From an uncultured Bacilli bacterium (GTDB lineage: Bacteria; Bacillota_I; Bacilli_A; RF39; UBA660): DNA of 19,986 nt. How positions within the stretch are numbered: position 1 is the first letter of the stretch; each line of letters opens with the position of its first letter. The stretch is taken from the NCBI GenBank assembly GCA_948760655.1, contig CAQBKK010000019.1, forward strand, positions 1-19,986. The letters run 5' to 3'. The position numbers were made by a program, and so were the translations under genes. The notes beneath the pieces are model-generated. The model did not search any database. It had not been told where the DNA came from and saw nothing but the letters and a program-made list of their open reading frames with translations. Below are positions 1 to 7,393 of the stretch, in pieces.

Positions 1-872
1 ACGATTTAAAAACAGAATTAGTAAAAAAAGACATTGAATTTAACCCACAACTAGAAATCGTCGAAAACTTAAACAAAGGAACATTTACAACAAATGATTT
101 GAGTGATACAAGTTACATAAAAAAATTAGGCCATCCCACCTATGCATTAAAAGAAGAAATAGAAAAAGAAATAAAAACCAAATTTAATGAAACCAGTGAC
201 ATTTTAGATGATTGTGAATGGAAAAAGGAAGAAACAGAAGACTACCTTTTGTATGCAATGTTAAAAAAAGAATTTACGTATCCAAAAGAATTCACAGCGT
301 TAAAAACAGGCAAATTTAAAAATACCGAAAATGTATCTTACTTTGGTATAGATAGTGCAACAGACGAATCCGTTTACAAGCAAGTAGAAGTACTTTATTA
401 TAACAATTCTTCTGATTTCGCTATAAAACTACGAACACAAGAAAACGAAGAAATTATTTTGAGTCGTGGCAATACGGAAAATACCTTTAAAGCTATTTAT
501 GAAGAAATAGAAAAGAAAAGTACCCAATACCAAAAATCCAAAAGCTTTCAAAAAGGCGATACTTTAAAAATTCCTTACTTAAATCTAAAAATAAAAAAAG
601 AATTTACAGAACTTGAAAACAAAGACTTTTACTTTGCAAATGGCAAAAAATACTATATAGACAAAGCATTACAAACCATATCTTTAGAATTAAATGAACG
701 TGGGGGAAAAATCAAAAGTGAAGCAGGAATGGAAGTGAACAAATTTAGTGCGTTAGAAAGTAGTTCTAGAATGTTTCACTTTGATGATGAATTCGTATTC
801 TTTTTAAAAGAAAAAGACAAAAATCTTCCTTACTTTGCAACAAAAATAACAGACATAGAAAAATTCAATTAA
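1..872 (+). CDS. Serpin-like protein, 5' end cut off by window edge
   Basis: The reading frame is open from base 3 to the stop at 870-872 and runs off the left edge, so the TTG at 99 is not a real start. About 289 residues are visible. The C-terminal third resembles the serpin core: a strand (IPYLNLKIKKEF), then a hinge-like segment TISLELNERGGKIKSEAG comparable to the serpin consensus around 'FIEVNEEGTEAAAATG', a short reactive-loop-like stretch, and a final strand FVFFLKEKDKNLPYF comparable to 'FLFLIRD..TGTILFMGR'. The middle part (YLLYAMLKKEF, then QVEVLYYNN) fits serpin strands loosely. The hinge lacks the usual run of small Ala residues, so it may not be an active inhibitor. The match is by eye only and the N-terminus is unseen, so a divergent unrelated fold remains possible. 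A hairpin and T-run follow 11 bases after the stop. Confidence 0.5.
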   Translation, partial: DLKTELVKKDIEFNPQLEIVENLNKGTFTTNDLSDTSYIKKLGHPTYALKEEIEKEIKTKFNETSDILDDCEWKKEETEDYLLYAMLKKEFTYPKEFTALKTGKFKNTENVSYFGIDSATDESVYKQVEVLYYNNSSDFAIKLRTQENEEIILSRGNTENTFKAIYEEIEKKSTQYQKSKSFQKGDTLKIPYLNLKIKKEFTELENKDFYFANGKKYYIDKALQTISLELNERGGKIKSEAGMEVNKFSALESSSRMFHFDDEFVFFLKEKDKNLPYFATKITDIEKFN

Positions 873-882
873 ACATTTCTTT

Positions 883-908
883 AGAACAAAGATTTGTTTT
901 TTCTTTTT
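883..908 (+). terminator. Rho-independent terminator after the serpin-like gene
   Basis: AGAACAA (883-889) pairs with TTGTTTT (894-900) around a four-base loop, with one G-U pair, and is followed by a T-rich run (TTCTTTTT). The stem is weak and A/T-rich but placed immediately after a stop codon. Confidence 0.5.
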
Positions 909-932
909 AGTCACTATAAAATAAGAAGAAAG

Positions 933-941
933 TGTTATAAT
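933..941 (+). promoter_or_regulatory. Extended -10 promoter TGTTATAAT
   Basis: TG-n-TATAAT lies 41 bases before the ATG at 982 and directly after the preceding terminator. There is no convincing -35 box. It would drive the acyltransferase and phosphodiesterase pair. Confidence 0.6.
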
Positions 942-981
942 AAACAATAGGATAAATTGAAAATAAAAATAGGAGGAATTT

Positions 982-1971
982 ATGAAACAAAAATTAAGTT
1001 TAGATAGTTATCGTTTTATGGTAGCATTATTAATAGTAGCCATCCATATCTATCCACTCACATCCATTAGTGAAAATGTAGACTTTGCATTCTCTAGGAT
1101 TTTTGCTCGTATAGCAGTACCCATCTTTTTAATGATAACAGGATATTTTGTTTTGGAAAAATCGTTGGAAGACAAAAAAGTGCTAAAAAAATATACATGG
1201 AAAATAGCAAAAATTTATGTGCTAAGTATGTTGATTTATTTCCCATTAAATATCTACAATCATTATTTTTCTAATAATAATTTTCTAATGATTTTAAAAG
1301 ATATTTTATGGAATGGAACATTTTACCATTTGTGGTATTTTCCAGCTTTACTCTTAGGAATTTGGATAACCTACTATTTATTAAAAATAAAAAACAAAAC
1401 CATCAAAATAAGTAGTTTCCTTTTATTATATTTACTAGGATTACTAGGAGATAGTTACTATGGCTTTACCGAAAATATACCCGTATTACATTCATTCTAT
1501 ACTCATATCTTTCAAATATTCGATTACACAAGAAATGGATTGTTTTATGTACCTATCTTTTTAGGAATTGGTTATAAAGTAGCAAACGAAAAGAACACAA
1601 AAGAATCATCTATCTATTTGCCTTTTCTTTTCTTATTACTTATGTTAGTAGAAGGAATAATTTTACACCATTTTGGGTTACAAAGGCATAGTAGTATGTA
1701 TCTATTTTTAATTCCTGTTTCCTATTATTTATTTCAAATTCTTATCAGGTCTAAAGAAAAATCAAATAAAAAACTTCGCAATTTAGCAACTGGAATATAT
1801 ATTATGCATCCTTGGTTTATTGTAATCATTCGCGTGCTTGCCAAAATAATCTATTTAGAAAATATTTTAGTAGAAAATAGTATTCTAAATTATTGTGCAG
1901 TTGTAGTGGCAACACTTTGTTTTTTACTAATAATAGAAAAAATAAGAGAAACAATACTGCAAAAAAAATAA
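982..1971 (+). CDS. Membrane acyltransferase family 3 protein
   Basis: This is a 329-residue polytopic protein with about ten hydrophobic segments. It begins SLDSYRFMVALLIVAIHIYPL, the typical start of the acyltransferase-3 family (OatA/NodX-like; also the membrane half of VanT), with Arg in the first helix and a His (VAIHIYPL) that is usually catalytic. A second family-like feature is the IARIAVPIFLMITGYF segment. Members move acetyl or other acyl groups, or D-Ser/L-Ser in VanT-like proteins, across or onto envelope polymers. The substrate cannot be told from sequence. There is no extracellular SGNH domain, so it is not a full OatA. The start is set by AGGAGG at 971-976, five bases before the ATG. 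The next gene starts 19 bases downstream and is probably co-transcribed. Confidence 0.85.
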   Translation: MKQKLSLDSYRFMVALLIVAIHIYPLTSISENVDFAFSRIFARIAVPIFLMITGYFVLEKSLEDKKVLKKYTWKIAKIYVLSMLIYFPLNIYNHYFSNNNFLMILKDILWNGTFYHLWYFPALLLGIWITYYLLKIKNKTIKISSFLLLYLLGLLGDSYYGFTENIPVLHSFYTHIFQIFDYTRNGLFYVPIFLGIGYKVANEKNTKESSIYLPFLFLLLMLVEGIILHHFGLQRHSSMYLFLIPVSYYLFQILIRSKEKSNKKLRNLATGIYIMHPWFIVIIRVLAKIIYLENILVENSILNYCAVVVATLCFLLIIEKIRETILQKK

Positions 1972-1990
1972 AAGAAAGAAGTAGAGAAGT

Positions 1991-3817
1991 ATGAAAAATT
2001 TACAAAAAACAAAATCTTTAATTCTCTATAATATAGGAACACTTATCGTTTTTGAAAGTTTATATAAAATATTATCGTTGTTGATATTTACACCCTTATT
2101 TTTTAAAATCTTTGATCTTATTATGAAAGCAACAGGATATAAATACTTAACACTTGAAAATTTACTATCCTTTCTAATAAATCCATTAACGCTTTTTTTA
2201 TTACTCTTTTTCCTTATTCTATTACTAGGCTATACCATGTTTGATATTACGACCATCATTGTAATTTTTGATGCCTCCTACCATAAAAGAAAGATAAAAG
2301 TACCAGATGCAATTAGAATATCCCTAAAAAAAATCATCCGCCTTATACATCCTAAAAACTGGCTACTATTCTTTTTCGTCTTATTTTTAATCCCCATTTT
2401 AAATTTAGGGGTAGCATCCAACTACATTACAACACTAAAAATTCCCGAATACATTTTAGAATTTATTTTACAAAATAAAACGTTATTGGGAATAACTATC
2501 TTATTAATTTCATTTGGTATTATCCTGTTATTTCGTTTTATATATACCTTACATTATTTTGTTTTAGAAGAAGTAACCGTAAAAGAAGCCAGAAAGAGAA
2601 GTAAAAATCTAGGGCGAAAAAAACATTGGAAAGACTTCATAACCTTATTAGGAATTCAAGGCATAATAACAATAATTTATCTTCTATTGATTGGAGTAGG
2701 TATACTTATCATTCTTTTTTTCAATAAAATATTTGTAAGTATTTTACTTTTAAAAAGCATTGCCACAACCATTATAGGAATATTTATTGCTATTTCTTTC
2801 ATCATCTTTACCCTTTTGGCTACACCTACAGGATATGCAGTTTTAAGTGTATTATATTATTTACATAAAAGAGATAGAAAAGAACCTATTTATGAGACAA
2901 AAGAAAAAGAAAATAGTAAAGACCAAAAACTAAACAAAGGAATAAAAATTCTTATTTTTACGAGTATCGTTTTAGCTCTTATAGGAGGAACAATTTTTAC
3001 GTATGGACTTTATAATGGAACCTACAATTTGAATATTGAACACACAAGAATGGTAGAAGTAACTGCCCATAGAGGATTATCCAAAGAATATCCAGAAAAT
3101 ACTATGAAAGCATTTATAGGGGCTAAAAATGCACTAGCAGATTTCATAGAATTGGACGTGCAACAAACAAAAGATAAAAAATTAATAGTAATGCATGATT
3201 CTAGTTTTAAAAGGACAACAGGAGTGGATAAAAAAACGTGGGAACTAGATTATGAAGAAGTAAAAACTTTAGATGCAGGGAGCTTTTTTAGTGAAGAGTA
3301 TAAAGAAGAAAAAATTCCATTACTAGAAGAAGTAATTATTTTTGCAAAAGAGAATAATATCAGACTCAATATTGAATTAAAACCTACTGGTCATGAAATA
3401 GATTTAGAAAAAAGTGTGATTGATTTAATTCACAAGTATAATTTTGAAGAAAGATGTATCGTAACTTCAGGGCATTATGAAACGTTAACCAAAATAAAAG
3501 AATTAGATAAAGAGATAAAAACAGGATATGTTATGACACTTGCTTATGGAAATATGGAAGAATTTGTAAATGCAGATGCATTTAGCATCGAGGCGACAAG
3601 TATCACAAAATCACTTGTAACAGAAATTCATAAAGAAGGAAAAGAAATTTATGCTTGGACTTTGAATACGAAAGAAAATATAGAAAAAATGATTGAATTA
3701 CGAGTAGACAATATTATTACAGACAATGTAACTCTTGCAAAAGATACGATTTTTGAAAGCAATACAAGCAATTTAATCAATGAATTCATTAGATTTGTAG
3801 AAGAAATATGCAGGTAA
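1991..3817 (+). CDS. Membrane-anchored glycerophosphodiester phosphodiesterase (GDPD)
   Basis: The 608-residue protein has two parts. Residues 1 to about 350 hold six or more membrane helices and match the membrane domain found fused to GDPD in Gram-positive bacteria. Residues from about 355 are the catalytic TIM barrel. The family motifs are all present: HRG with His360 and Arg361, ENT shortly after, Glu387 and Asp389 (FIELDVQQT) and His402 (VMHD). The C-terminus has the usual AWTLNTKENI and VDNIITDN blocks. The enzyme cleaves glycerophosphodiesters to glycerol-3-phosphate and an alcohol; membrane forms may act on lipid or teichoic acid-derived substrates at the outer face. It sits 19 bases after the acyltransferase gene with only a weak purine-rich ribosome binding site, suggesting a two-gene envelope operon. 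A terminator follows. Confidence 0.92.
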   Translation: MKNLQKTKSLILYNIGTLIVFESLYKILSLLIFTPLFFKIFDLIMKATGYKYLTLENLLSFLINPLTLFLLLFFLILLLGYTMFDITTIIVIFDASYHKRKIKVPDAIRISLKKIIRLIHPKNWLLFFFVLFLIPILNLGVASNYITTLKIPEYILEFILQNKTLLGITILLISFGIILLFRFIYTLHYFVLEEVTVKEARKRSKNLGRKKHWKDFITLLGIQGIITIIYLLLIGVGILIILFFNKIFVSILLLKSIATTIIGIFIAISFIIFTLLATPTGYAVLSVLYYLHKRDRKEPIYETKEKENSKDQKLNKGIKILIFTSIVLALIGGTIFTYGLYNGTYNLNIEHTRMVEVTAHRGLSKEYPENTMKAFIGAKNALADFIELDVQQTKDKKLIVMHDSSFKRTTGVDKKTWELDYEEVKTLDAGSFFSEEYKEEKIPLLEEVIIFAKENNIRLNIELKPTGHEIDLEKSVIDLIHKYNFEERCIVTSGHYETLTKIKELDKEIKTGYVMTLAYGNMEEFVNADAFSIEATSITKSLVTEIHKEGKEIYAWTLNTKENIEKMIELRVDNIITDNVTLAKDTIFESNTSNLINEFIRFVEEICR

Positions 3818-3818
3818 A

Positions 3819-3850
3819 GAAACAATTTGCAAAGAAGTAGATTGTTTTTT
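3819..3850 (+). terminator. Terminator after the GDPD gene
   Basis: GAAACAAT (3819-3826) pairs with ATTGTTTT (3841-3848), with one G-U pair, around a 14-base loop. The right arm runs into a T tract. It begins two bases after the stop codon. Confidence 0.5.
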
Positions 3851-3866
3851 CGTTTAAAAATTATGA

Positions 3867-3896
3867 TTGACAAGAAGTTTAAAGAGAAGATATAAT
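3867..3896 (+). promoter_or_regulatory. Sigma-A type promoter TTGACA-18-TATAAT
   Basis: A perfect -35 (TTGACA, 3867-3872) and perfect -10 (TATAAT, 3891-3896) are separated by 18 bases, 29 bases before the ATG at 3925. It is the only promoter in the window with both boxes perfect. Confidence 0.8.
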
Positions 3897-3924
3897 AACA
3901 GCTACTTAAAACGAGGGGGTTTTT

Positions 3925-4578
3925 ATGAAAGAAAAAATAAAAAAAGTAATGAAGTATGGTTTACAATTTTTAGTTATCGTAGTAGTAGGGATATTAGTTA
4001 CAAAAATGTTTATTTTTATGTTAAAAGTATCTTTCTTTTTATTTAAAATAGAATTAGTATTAGCTGGAATAGCAACAATAGGCTATGGAGTAAAAGTAGT
4101 AGTAGAACAAATAAAATCAGTAGTGAATATAAAAAAGAGAATGAAAGCATTTATAAGAAAGATTCCGAAATCTGAAAAATTTGATAAAGAAAGGGATTAT
4201 GCAACGAATCGTATAGAAACCACTTCTTTAATAAAAGATAATAATGGAAATGAGGTTTATGTAGAGGAATGGGTACCAATTGATTTAGAAGAGTTGAAAA
4301 AAGAAGAAACTGGAAAATCTCATGAAACCTTAATTATAAGTTATGAAGATATAAAACATAAAATAGAGACAATGCAATATGATTATGAGGAATTAGAAAA
4401 AAAGAAAATGGAATTAATTAAGCTTTCTTTTGATTTACAAGATATAGCTACAAAAAATAATTTATTCTGTGGAGTTTATACAAAAGAATTACTTAAAAAT
4501 AAAAAAGAAATCTATAAAAGAATTAAAACATACAATCAAAATAAACCAGAAGAGGTTGTATTAAAAAGAACAAGATAG
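3925..4578 (+). CDS. Uncharacterised membrane protein
   Basis: I do not recognise the family. The 217-residue product starts with a basic stretch and one or two hydrophobic helices (about residues 12-58: LQFLVIVVVGILVTKMFIF, then LVLAGIATIGYGVKVVV). A mostly helical, highly charged cytoplasmic-type domain follows to the end. Residues about 145-175 (KIETMQYDYEELEKKKMEL) look like a short coiled coil. The start is supported by the G-rich AGGGGG ribosome binding site at 3914-3919 and by the strong promoter 29 bases upstream. It appears to be a single-gene unit. No catalytic motif is visible. Confidence 0.75.
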   Translation: MKEKIKKVMKYGLQFLVIVVVGILVTKMFIFMLKVSFFLFKIELVLAGIATIGYGVKVVVEQIKSVVNIKKRMKAFIRKIPKSEKFDKERDYATNRIETTSLIKDNNGNEVYVEEWVPIDLEELKKEETGKSHETLIISYEDIKHKIETMQYDYEELEKKKMELIKLSFDLQDIATKNNLFCGVYTKELLKNKKEIYKRIKTYNQNKPEEVVLKRTR

Positions 4579-4741
4579 ATTTTAAATGAATTTATTTTTG
4601 GGTTAAGAGAAACACTATAAAGTTAGTTCTTATTAAATAAGTATGATTATTTCCTACAAATAGGTGTTTTATAATTGGTGAGAACAGAAAAAAATTGTAT
4701 TGAATGTCTAAAGATATAAGGAACTTTGTTTTAACCTCAAT
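4579..4741. other. AT-rich intergenic stretch with possible hairpins
   Basis: No ORF is supported here. CTTAT/ATAAG (4629-4633 and 4637-4641) forms a small hairpin. AAACAC (4610-4615) could pair with GTGTTT (4664-4669) around it. I see no known riboswitch or RNA family, and the pairs may be chance in such AT-rich DNA. Confidence 0.2.
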
Positions 4742-4769
4742 TTGCAATTTTTAATATTTTGTGTATAAT
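4742..4769 (+). promoter_or_regulatory. Promoter TTGCAA-16-TATAAT
   Basis: TTGCAA (4742-4747) and TATAAT (4764-4769) are separated by 16 bases. Transcription would start near 4776, which puts the longest-frame GTG at 4761 upstream of the transcript and supports the downstream ATG at 4827. Confidence 0.65.
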
Positions 4770-4814
4770 AGAGAAGGAAAAAGAAAAAAATGTAATCTTT
4801 TGGCGAAAGATTAT

Positions 4815-4821
4815 GGGGAGG
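4815..4821 (+). promoter_or_regulatory. Ribosome binding site GGGGAGG fixing the start at 4827
   Basis: GGGGAGG ends five bases before ATG 4827. It selects this start over the in-frame GTG at 4761, which has no such site. Confidence 0.75.
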
Positions 4822-4826
4822 AAATT

Positions 4827-5510
4827 ATGAAGAAAAAAATCGTTACAATAGCTTTACTTCTGCTTATGTTCATTCCATTTCAAGTAAAAGCAGCAGAGCA
4901 ATCAATGAATTTAGAAGAGACTTTAAAAGATGCTAATCTTACAGCAGATTTATCAAACTACAAAGAAAATGACAACCAAGCTATTATTTATTTATTTAGA
5001 GGATCATCTTGTGGATATTGTCATAGTTTTTTAGAATATCTAATAAGTATTTTACCAGAATATGGACAATATTTTAAACTTGTTTCTTATGAAGTCTGGG
5101 GAAATTCTGACAATTCAAAATTAATGAAAAATGTAGGGGATTTTCTAGGAGAATCTGTTTCTGGTGTACCATACATTGTTATTGGGGATAAGACGTTTGT
5201 TGGGTATACAAGTTCTTATAATGAACAAATAAAATCTGCAATTATGGAACAATACAATAGTAAAAATAGCTATGATGTTATGAAAGAAATGAAAAAAGAA
5301 GAAAAGAAAAGTTCAGGTGGAAGTGCTGTTTCTATCATTTGGAATTTAGTATTTGTAGCAGTTGGAACAGGTGTTATCATTTTATATGAAGATTCTAAAC
5401 ATAAAAATTTATTAAAACAAATGAATGAACTAAAAGAAATGTTAGGCAAAACTACAAAAGAAAATGGAGAAGTAAAGAATAATAAAAGTAAAAAAGGAAA
5501 TAAAAAATAG
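4827..5510 (+). CDS. Membrane-tethered thioredoxin-fold protein
   Basis: The product is 227 residues from the chosen start. A signal peptide (MKKKIVTIALLLLMFIPF, likely cleavage after VKA, about residue 22) leads into a thioredoxin-like domain. That domain has the redox motif C62-G-Y-C65 in SSCGYCHSF and the expected cis-proline segment SGVPYIVIG (Pro115). A membrane helix at about residues 166-187 and a Lys-rich cytoplasmic tail follow. The predicted role is thiol-disulfide exchange at the outer face of the membrane; oxidase, reductase or isomerase cannot be told apart from sequence. The longer frame from the GTG at 4761 overlaps the -10 box and would hide the signal peptide internally, so it is rejected. 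An A/T-rich hairpin follows the stop. Confidence 0.85.
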   Translation: MKKKIVTIALLLLMFIPFQVKAAEQSMNLEETLKDANLTADLSNYKENDNQAIIYLFRGSSCGYCHSFLEYLISILPEYGQYFKLVSYEVWGNSDNSKLMKNVGDFLGESVSGVPYIVIGDKTFVGYTSSYNEQIKSAIMEQYNSKNSYDVMKEMKKEEKKSSGGSAVSIIWNLVFVAVGTGVIILYEDSKHKNLLKQMNELKEMLGKTTKENGEVKNNKSKKGNKK

Positions 5511-5530
5511 GTTGAAAAATCTATTTTTTT
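5502..5530 (+). terminator. Weak A/T stem terminator
   Basis: AAAAAATAG (5502-5510) pairs with CTATTTTTT (5521-5529) around a ten-base loop and merges into a T run. The stem overlaps the stop codon of the thioredoxin-like gene. It is almost all A-U pairs, so efficiency is doubtful and read-through into the next gene is likely. Confidence 0.35.
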
Positions 5531-5548
5531 TAATAGAGGTGAGATTTT

Positions 5549-6436
5549 ATGATCTTAAATATAAGTGGAAGAACTGATATAATTGCTTTTTATCCAGAGT
5601 GGTTTAAAAATCGCTATAAAGAAGGGTATGTTGATGTTAGAAATCCATTTCATCCTAAACTTGTAAGTCGTATCTTTTTTAAAGATGTAGATGCCATTTT
5701 ATTCTGTACTAAAAATCCATTGCCTATTATAGATTTTTTAGAAAAAATAGAGGAACCCATAATATTTCAAATTACTTTAACACCTTATAAAGAGGATATT
5801 GAACCTTTTGTCCCTCTAAAAAATAAAGTAATTGAAGGTATTAAGAAAGTGGTAGAAAAAATAGGGTCAGAATATGTATATGTACGATATGATCCAATCT
5901 TTTTAAGCGAAAAATACAATATAGAATACCACCAAAAAGCTTTTGAACGAATATGTACATTATTAGATGGTTATATCAAACATATTATTGTTTCTTTTAT
6001 TGATGACTATAAAAATGTTCGTAAAAATAAAGATATACTTAGATATAGAGAGTTTTTAGAAGAAGATTATAAAAGAATAGGTAAGAGTTTTTCAAAAAGT
6101 GCTAGAAAACACAATATAACGGTTCAAACTTGTTTTGAAGAAAGAAACTTAGTAGAGTATGGTTTTACAAAAGGAGAATGTATCTCCCATGAACTTGCTT
6201 ATAAATTAACAGGAAAAACTTATAAAAATTGGAAAGCTAGGAAAGAAGGAAAATGTAATTGTGTTGAAATGGTAGACATTGGAGCTTATAATACTTGCAA
6301 GCATTTTTGTAAATATTGTTATGCAAATTTTGATGAAAAAAGAGTAGAAAAGAATCATAAGCAACATGACCCAACATCATCTCTTTTAATTGGACATTTA
6401 AAAGAGGATGATACAATAAAGGAAAGAAAAAAATAA
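5549..6436 (+). CDS. DUF1848 family protein with Cys-rich C-terminus
   Basis: This 295-residue protein matches DUF1848 by its ordered landmarks: GRTDIIAFYPEWF at the start, RNPFHPKLV, VDAILFCTKNPLP, QITLTPY, and YVRYDPIFLSEKY. The C-terminus has CNC (Cys236, Cys238) and then C250-x3-C254-x2-C257 in NTCKHFCKYCYAN. That spacing is the same as the iron-sulfur motif of radical SAM enzymes but at the wrong end of the protein. The biochemical role is not established to my knowledge; an iron-sulfur dependent activity is an inference from the cysteines. The ribosome binding site GAGGTGA (5536-5542) precedes the ATG. The MBL-fold hydrolase gene begins 10 bases after the stop, so the two are almost certainly one operon. 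Confidence 0.85.
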   Translation: MILNISGRTDIIAFYPEWFKNRYKEGYVDVRNPFHPKLVSRIFFKDVDAILFCTKNPLPIIDFLEKIEEPIIFQITLTPYKEDIEPFVPLKNKVIEGIKKVVEKIGSEYVYVRYDPIFLSEKYNIEYHQKAFERICTLLDGYIKHIIVSFIDDYKNVRKNKDILRYREFLEEDYKRIGKSFSKSARKHNITVQTCFEERNLVEYGFTKGECISHELAYKLTGKTYKNWKARKEGKCNCVEMVDIGAYNTCKHFCKYCYANFDEKRVEKNHKQHDPTSSLLIGHLKEDDTIKERKK

Positions 6437-6446
6437 GGAGGAAAAC

Positions 6447-7322
6447 ATGGAACTCATTCAAGTAGGAGAAAAAACATATTACATAAAAAATCCAACAAAT
6501 ATAGGTATTTATAGGATCAATGAAAAAGAAGTCTATTTAATAGATGCTGGAAATGATAAAGATACTGGAAAAAAGATTTTAAAAATAATTGAAGAACAAG
6601 GTTGGCATGTTAAGGGAATTTTACTCACGCATTCCCATGCCGATCACATAGGTGGAGCAAAAATAATACAAGAACGTACACAATGCTCCGTTTATGCTTA
6701 TGATGTAGAAACCAGTTTCACAAAATATCCAATATTAGAGCCATCTTTACTTTATGGAGGCCATCCATTTAAAGCTTTGCAAAATAAATTTTTACTCGCT
6801 AAAGGAACCCGTGTTATAGAGATAGATAATAATTTGCCAAAAGGTATAGAAATGATTTCCTTAAAAGGTCACTTCTTTTCTATGGTTGGTTTTAAAACTA
6901 ATGACAATATTTACTTTTTAGGAGATTCTATTTTTAGTGAAGAAACTATAAATAAGTACCATTTATTTTATATCTATGATGTGAAAGAATATCTAAATAC
7001 CTTAGATTTTTTAAATACTTTAGAGGGAAATCTTTATATTCCATCACATGTGGAAGCAACGGAAAATATTCAGAAAATAATAAAAAACAATCAAGACAAA
7101 ATAGAAGAAATTATTAATAAAATTTTAAAAGCTTGTGAAAAAGAAAATACATTTGAAATGATTTTAAAAAGTATATTTACTGAATACAATCTAACAATGA
7201 ATGAAAATCAATATGTTTTAATTGGCAGTACAATAAAATCCTATCTTTCTTATCTTTGTGATGAAGGAAAAGTATTGTATTCTTTCAAAGAAAATCAAAT
7301 GTTTTGGAAGAAAAAAGAGTAA
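6447..7322 (+). CDS. MBL-fold metallo-hydrolase
   Basis: The 291-residue protein has the metallo-beta-lactamase fold signature THSHADH (His62, His64, Asp66, His67). The remaining metal ligands also fit: His142 in LKGHFFSM, Asp160 in YFLGDSIFS and His201 in IPSHVEA. The first strand ends LIDAG, the conserved loop Asp of the fold. The family contains glyoxalase II-like thioesterases, lactonases and nucleases. The C-terminal helical region of about 80 residues (from about 210) resembles that of stand-alone MBL hydrolases, so a small thioester or ester hydrolase is the likeliest class. AGGAGG at 6436-6441 lies five bases before the ATG. It is co-transcribed with the DUF1848 gene and followed by a good terminator. 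Confidence 0.9.
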   Translation: MELIQVGEKTYYIKNPTNIGIYRINEKEVYLIDAGNDKDTGKKILKIIEEQGWHVKGILLTHSHADHIGGAKIIQERTQCSVYAYDVETSFTKYPILEPSLLYGGHPFKALQNKFLLAKGTRVIEIDNNLPKGIEMISLKGHFFSMVGFKTNDNIYFLGDSIFSEETINKYHLFYIYDVKEYLNTLDFLNTLEGNLYIPSHVEATENIQKIIKNNQDKIEEIINKILKACEKENTFEMILKSIFTEYNLTMNENQYVLIGSTIKSYLSYLCDEGKVLYSFKENQMFWKKKE

Positions 7323-7353
7323 GAGTTATAAAAAAAGTATAATTCTTTTTTTG
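7321..7353 (+). terminator. Terminator after the MBL hydrolase gene
   Basis: AAGAGTTATA (7321-7330) pairs with TATAATTCTT (7338-7347) over ten base pairs with one G-U, around a seven-base loop, followed by a T run. Confidence 0.65.
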
Positions 7354-7380
7354 TATTGTATTTTTGTGGTGGTGCATAAT
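7351..7380 (+). promoter_or_regulatory. Possible promoter TTGTAT-18-CATAAT
   Basis: TTGTAT (7351-7356) and CATAAT (7375-7380) are 18 bases apart, just after the terminator and 13 bases before the ATG at 7394. That leaves a very short leader or favours the second ATG at 7409. Confidence 0.4.
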
Positions 7381-7393
7381 AATGTAAAAAGAG

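Noticed and set aside
4579..4741. Riboswitch before the thioredoxin-like gene
   Set aside because: The predicted promoter lies downstream of the hairpins, so they would not be in that gene's leader, and no known aptamer consensus is visible.
4761..4826. GTG-started N-terminal extension of the thioredoxin-like gene
   Set aside because: The GTG overlaps the TATAAT promoter box, so it would not be transcribed, and the ATG at 4827 has GGGGAGG and begins a signal peptide.
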